Origin: Deferribacteraceae bacterium UBA6793
GTDB lineage: Bacteria > Chrysiogenota > Deferribacteres > Deferribacterales > Geovibrionaceae
Assembly (NCBI GenBank): GCA_002452405.1
Contig: DKFP01000011.1
Span: 1-64,000, forward strand
DNA: 64,000 nt
Direction of reading: 5' to 3'
The notes under the pieces were generated by a model. That model worked only from the letters and a program-made list of their open reading frames with translations, was not told the origin of the DNA and did not search any database. A program made the position numbers and the translations under genes. Below are positions 60,902 through 64,000 of this stretch, piece after piece (position 1 is the first letter of the stretch; every line of letters begins with the position of its first letter).

Positions 60902-61648
60902 ATGATCGGCTCATATATAGCTATCGCAGGATTTTTCCTTTTTACGGTTTTTGCAGCGTCCCGACTTGAGCTGAACATGAACAGAAGCATAAGTTTCGCG
61001 GCTCTGCGTTCCGTTGTGCAGATGTTTCTTATGGGGCTAGTGCTGGAATATATCTTCAGGCTGGAAAACGTCTGGCACGTAGTCTATTTCGCAGCGTTTA
61101 TGTCTTTTTTCGCGGCTTATACGGCAAAAGGGCGCTCGCATACGGAGAGCGGACACATCATCCGCGGGTTTCTTTCGATATATATTCCGTCGATGCTGGG
61201 TTTGTTGCCTGTGATATTAAGCGGGGCGGTTCCGGTTCAGATGAACGCCGTGCTGCCTGTCGCGGGGATGGTGGTGGGCAACTGCATGAATGCGCACAGC
61301 ATCAGCGTGGACAGACTTCGCGCGGAATGTAAGGCTAACCTGTCCTCAATTCAGGGTATGCTGGCTCTCGGACTTACCATGGACATAGCGGCAAAAGATT
61401 CTGTTGTTGCCTCTGTGCGTGCAGGGGTAACTCCTGTTATGAACAATATCGCGTCACTGGGTGTTGTGCTTTTGCCGGGGCTTGCGGCAGGACTTCTGAT
61501 GGCTGGTGTATCGCCTATGAAAGCTATTGTGTATCAGCTCGTTGTGATGTATATGATCTTTGCGGTCAATATTCTGACCTCATATCTCGCCTGCCGGATG
61601 TTCAGAAACGACATGGTTATGGCGGCTGCAACCGGAGATCATGAATGA
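60902..61648 (+). CDS. FetB/UPF0014 family ABC permease-like protein
   Basis: 248 residues, about six to seven membrane spans. The LRSVVQMFLMGLVLEYIF start and the conserved NCMNAHSISVDRLRAE, GMLALGLTMDIAA and GVTPVMNNIASLGVVLLPGLAAGLLMAG match the FetB family, in which FetB pairs with the ATPase FetA for iron export or peroxide resistance. No ATPase gene is next to it here. AAGG precedes the ATG. Its stop overlaps the TRIC-like gene (ATGA). Confidence 0.85.
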   Translation: MIGSYIAIAGFFLFTVFAASRLELNMNRSISFAALRSVVQMFLMGLVLEYIFRLENVWHVVYFAAFMSFFAAYTAKGRSHTESGHIIRGFLSIYIPSMLGLLPVILSGAVPVQMNAVLPVAGMVVGNCMNAHSISVDRLRAECKANLSSIQGMLALGLTMDIAAKDSVVASVRAGVTPVMNNIASLGVVLLPGLAAGLLMAGVSPMKAIVYQLVVMYMIFAVNILTSYLACRMFRNDMVMAAATGDHE

Positions 61649-62250
61649 CGCTTTTATATGCCCTTGACCTTCTCGGAACTTTCGCTTTTGCTGTCAGCGG
61701 AGCTTTGGCTGGTGTGCGTAAAAATCTTGACCTGTACGGTGTCAGTTTCCTTGCCGTGGTGACAGCGGTCGGAGGCGGAACCGTCCGCGACACAATGCTT
61801 GGGCGTGTACCTCCGTTCCTGTTCAACGATATGAACTACCTGTTTCTGTCAATAGCGGGCGCACTTGTGGTTTTTCTTTTCCACAGCCATGTTAAAAAAA
61901 CCTATAACCTGCTTGTGTGGATGGATGCTCTCGGACTCGGAGTGTTCAACGTCATAGGCATAAACATAGCCCTGCACAGCGGAGTAGGGTATCTGGGAAG
62001 TATGATATTCGGTGTTATGACCGGAACTCTTGGCGGGATGATACGCGATGTTCTGATAAACGCGACTCCCTTCGTGCTCACGCGTGAAGTATACGCCTCC
62101 GCCTGTATGGTTGGTGGCGCGCTTTACTGCGTTCTTCACCATTTAGGTGTGGATTCTGCCGTAAACGCCACTGTAAGCGCGCTTCTGGTGTTCGGCATAC
62201 GAATGATAACCCTGCGGTTCGGATATCACCTGCCCCGCGCCTCCAAATAA
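61645..62250 (+). CDS. TRIC/UPF0126 family membrane protein
   Basis: 201 residues, seven hydrophobic segments in two repeats, each with a GGGTVRD-type motif (AVGGGTVRDTMLG and TLGGMIRDVLIN). This is the YicG/UPF0126 family, related to animal TRIC cation channels. GGAG lies seven bases before the ATG. Coupled to the FetB-like gene. The transported ion is unknown. Confidence 0.9.
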   Translation: MTLLYALDLLGTFAFAVSGALAGVRKNLDLYGVSFLAVVTAVGGGTVRDTMLGRVPPFLFNDMNYLFLSIAGALVVFLFHSHVKKTYNLLVWMDALGLGVFNVIGINIALHSGVGYLGSMIFGVMTGTLGGMIRDVLINATPFVLTREVYASACMVGGALYCVLHHLGVDSAVNATVSALLVFGIRMITLRFGYHLPRASK

Positions 62251-63474
62251 CTATCTGTTGTCCACAACCCTGATGGCTTTGCCTGCGGAGCGCTCCAGAG
62301 TGCCCGGTTTCAGGTACTGTACGTCCACGCGGAAGCCCAGAAAATCGTACAGAGTGGTGTCCAGTCTGTCCTTTGCGTCGTCGCTTATCTTATGTGTCTC
62401 AACAGCGAGTGTAACGTCGCCTTTGCCTTTCTTCTTATCGAGGATAATGCGGTATTCCTCGCCTATTTCAGTGAACTCCATGAGGATTGATTCTATCTGT
62501 GCGGGGTAGAAATTTACGCCCTTAACTTTCAGCATGTCGTCCGTTCTGCCTTTGAGTCTGGCTATCTTAACTGTGTGCAGTCCACATTTACAGGGTTCAC
62601 GGCTGATTATCTTAGTAATGTCTCTTGTGCGGTAGCGTATCAGAGGCAGACCTTCGCGTGTGAGAGTTGTTACGACCATTTCGCCTTCAACGCCGTCCGG
62701 CAGAGGTTCGCCGGTTTCGGGGTCAACAATCTCGACAATATAGTGGTCGTCCCAGACGTGTATGCCGCTGTGGTCCTTGCAGTCTATGCCGAGTCCCACG
62801 CCGCCTGTTTCCGTCATTCCGATGATGTCGAACGTCTCTATTCCCATCTCCCGCTCGATGCGTCTGCGGATGCCGTCCGTCCATGTTTCCGCACCGAAAA
62901 TGCCGACGCGGAGTTTCGTTTCTTTAAAGTTAAAGCCTTCCTGTTTGGCAACTTCCATAAGCCTGAGCGGATATGAAGCTATTGCGCAGAGGCAAGTTGT
63001 TTCAAGGTCTTTTATAAACTGGAGCTGGAGCATTGAGCGTCCGGCACCCATTGGGATTATGAAACTTTTCAGTCTCTCTGCACCGTAATGAAATCCGAAT
63101 CCGCCGTTGAAAAGTCCGAATGATGGCGTTATCTGAACTGCGTCCTCGCTGGTAACTCCAGCCGCAGTGTAGCAGCGAGCCATTATCTCGCCCCACTGGT
63201 TAACGTCCCCTTCGGTCATGGGGTTTATAATGGGTTTTCCGGTGGTGCCGCTTGACATATGCATCCGCATACAGTGTTTAGTGTCTGCACAGGCATATGC
63301 AAAGGGGTAGCCCTGACGGAGTATGTCTTTTGTAATGAAAGGCATCTTCGTGAGGTCTTCATATGAGGTGATGCGGTCTGTTTCGTATCGCTGGAAATAG
63401 AAAGGGTTTGCCTTTTTTATATGGTGCAGTGTTGTTCCGAGCTTCAAAAGCTGTATGTCAGTGAGTTTGTGCAT
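62251..63474 (-). CDS. Phenylacetate-CoA ligase family protein
   Basis: 407-residue adenylate-forming enzyme. The AMP-binding motif is SSGTTGKP, then GAETWTDGIR, GMTETGGVGLG, and LIRYRTRDIT. The C-terminal domain has RTDDMLKVKGVNFYPAQIESIL. This is PaaK-like. Its location directly after iorB and iorA (overlap of 17 bases) suggests it activates aryl acetates or similar acids made by, or fed into, the indolepyruvate oxidoreductase. GGAG precedes ATG 63474 by six bases, better than TTG 63480. Confidence 0.93.
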   Translation of the reverse strand: MHKLTDIQLLKLGTTLHHIKKANPFYFQRYETDRITSYEDLTKMPFITKDILRQGYPFAYACADTKHCMRMHMSSGTTGKPIINPMTEGDVNQWGEIMARCYTAAGVTSEDAVQITPSFGLFNGGFGFHYGAERLKSFIIPMGAGRSMLQLQFIKDLETTCLCAIASYPLRLMEVAKQEGFNFKETKLRVGIFGAETWTDGIRRRIEREMGIETFDIIGMTETGGVGLGIDCKDHSGIHVWDDHYIVEIVDPETGEPLPDGVEGEMVVTTLTREGLPLIRYRTRDITKIISREPCKCGLHTVKIARLKGRTDDMLKVKGVNFYPAQIESILMEFTEIGEEYRIILDKKKGKGDVTLAVETHKISDDAKDRLDTTLYDFLGFRVDVQYLKPGTLERSAGKAIRVVDNR

Positions 63475-63967
63475 ATTCAACTCCGTATTCTATCGCGGCA
63501 ATGCTTATTTTCGGTGCGGTTTTCAGGATTTCCAGAGCTTTTTTGGTGTCAATACCCTTGAAACATCCAAGAAAAATGCCGAAAAGCACCTGTCCCCCGT
63601 AAATTCTGCCGCCGAAATCTCTCTCTGCTATGTCGGAAGCGGGCAGCGAAAAGATTTTTATGCCGTTTATGTCGAAAGGCTGGTCGGTGTCAACAATGAG
63701 AACCCCGTCCTTTTTTATGTAGTTTATGTTTCTAAGCGCCTCGTCTTTGGTGAGGCTGATGATGAAATCCGCGGAACCTTCCGCAACAGCGGCGCTGAGA
63801 CATTCGCCTATTTTTATATAGGTAGCGACTGAGCCGCCGCGCATAGCCATGCCGTGTGTTTCGGCCGAAACCGAGGGTATGTCCATGTTCGCAGCCAGAG
63901 TGCCTATCATGGCGTTAAGGGTTATGACGCCCTGTCCGCCTTTTCCGCATATTACGCCCTGAATCAT
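63458..63967 (-). CDS. iorB: Indolepyruvate:ferredoxin oxidoreductase, beta subunit
   Basis: 169 residues. The N-terminal GVICGKGGQGVITLNAMIGT and AETHGMAMRGGSVATYIKIG are typical of the gamma/beta domain of 2-oxoacid:ferredoxin oxidoreductases, and the partner at the end of the window supports IorB. The complex converts aryl pyruvates with CoA to aryl-acyl-CoA, CO2 and reduced ferredoxin. Its ATG overlaps the iorA stop (ATGA), and its end overlaps the PaaK-like gene. Confidence 0.92.
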   Translation of the reverse strand: MIQGVICGKGGQGVITLNAMIGTLAANMDIPSVSAETHGMAMRGGSVATYIKIGECLSAAVAEGSADFIISLTKDEALRNINYIKKDGVLIVDTDQPFDINGIKIFSLPASDIAERDFGGRIYGGQVLFGIFLGCFKGIDTKKALEILKTAPKISIAAIEYGVEYAQTH

Positions 63968-64000
63968 TTCTTCACCCCGATAGCTTTCTGCGGGCAGACC
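63964..64000 (-). CDS. iorA: Indolepyruvate:ferredoxin oxidoreductase alpha subunit, C-terminal end only
   Basis: The last 11 codons and the stop are inside the window and read VCPQKAIGVKK, the end of a ferredoxin-like CPxxAI motif as in the IorA C-terminus. The stop overlaps the iorB start as ATGA. The rest of the gene lies beyond the right edge. Confidence 0.7.
   Translation of the reverse strand, partial: VCPQKAIGVKK

Overview
The window looks like a chromosome segment from a Gram-negative, motile or piliated, probably anaerobic bacterium. LpxC implies lipid A, PilT implies type IV pili, and there is a lipoprotein with a lipobox, indolepyruvate:ferredoxin oxidoreductase, a PaaK-type ligase and a small molybdopterin enzyme. 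Gene order (tig-clpP-clpX-lon-rpsU, recA-pilT-recX, rplI-dnaB) and protein style suggest the Deferribacterota (Geovibrio/Denitrovibrio/Seleniivibrio type). That assignment is inference from memory and was not checked by a search. I see no phage, plasmid, CRISPR or full insertion sequence.

Layout. 0-0.3 kb: four tRNA genes (Arg partial, His, Leu, Gly). 0.4-6.6 kb: protein quality control (trigger factor, ClpP, ClpX, Lon) and ribosomal protein S21. 6.7-10.9 kb, minus strand: flavin reductase, SecA and a globin-fold/PsiE-like membrane protein. 11-14.7 kb: hisB-hisH-hisA, pgpA and cinA. 14.9-35.4 kb: a large accessory region for surface glycan or protein modification. 35.5-41 kb: recA, pilT, recX, rplI, dnaB, lpxC. 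41-50.5 kb: phosphohexomutase, sensor kinase plus glnE, a ThiE/TenI protein, a molybdopterin oxidoreductase and yajQ. 50.7-64 kb: S8 protease lipoprotein, double-domain PPK2, two paralogous sensor kinases, FetB-like and TRIC-like membrane proteins, and a paaK-iorB-iorA operon running off the end.

The 14.9-35.4 kb region is the most unusual part. A minus-strand operon makes activated sulfate (cysD, cysNC, with DUF2061) together with a DUF354 glycosyltransferase-like protein, a radical SAM/SPASM enzyme, galE and a GT8 glycosyltransferase. Next to it lie two further operons with GT2, GT4, GT41-like and GT8-like transferases, several methyltransferases, and a four-part protein: MTTase-like N-terminus, radical SAM, sulfotransferase and a small C-terminal Rossmann-like module. 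The same roughly 85-95 residue C-terminal module (GxGxxG, then an acidic DD patch, then a (C/F)GKxQxLNP-type motif and an iPxiRL-type end) sits on at least four neighbouring, otherwise unrelated enzymes, with a diverged fifth copy. The simplest reading is a sulfated and methylated glycan or glycoprotein system whose enzymes share a common adaptor or ligand-binding module. The function of that module is unknown to me.

At the DNA level a family of REP/BIME-like palindromes (core near GAGATTGCTTCG...CTCGCAAAGACG and its inverse) occupies at least six intergenic sites. Two copies form full elements of about 140 bp, each inserted at a factor-independent terminator and flanked by two 21-bp copies of that terminator hairpin. 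Other regulatory points are a textbook sigma-54 -24/-12 promoter abutting the lpxC start codon, and several unexplained inverted repeats.
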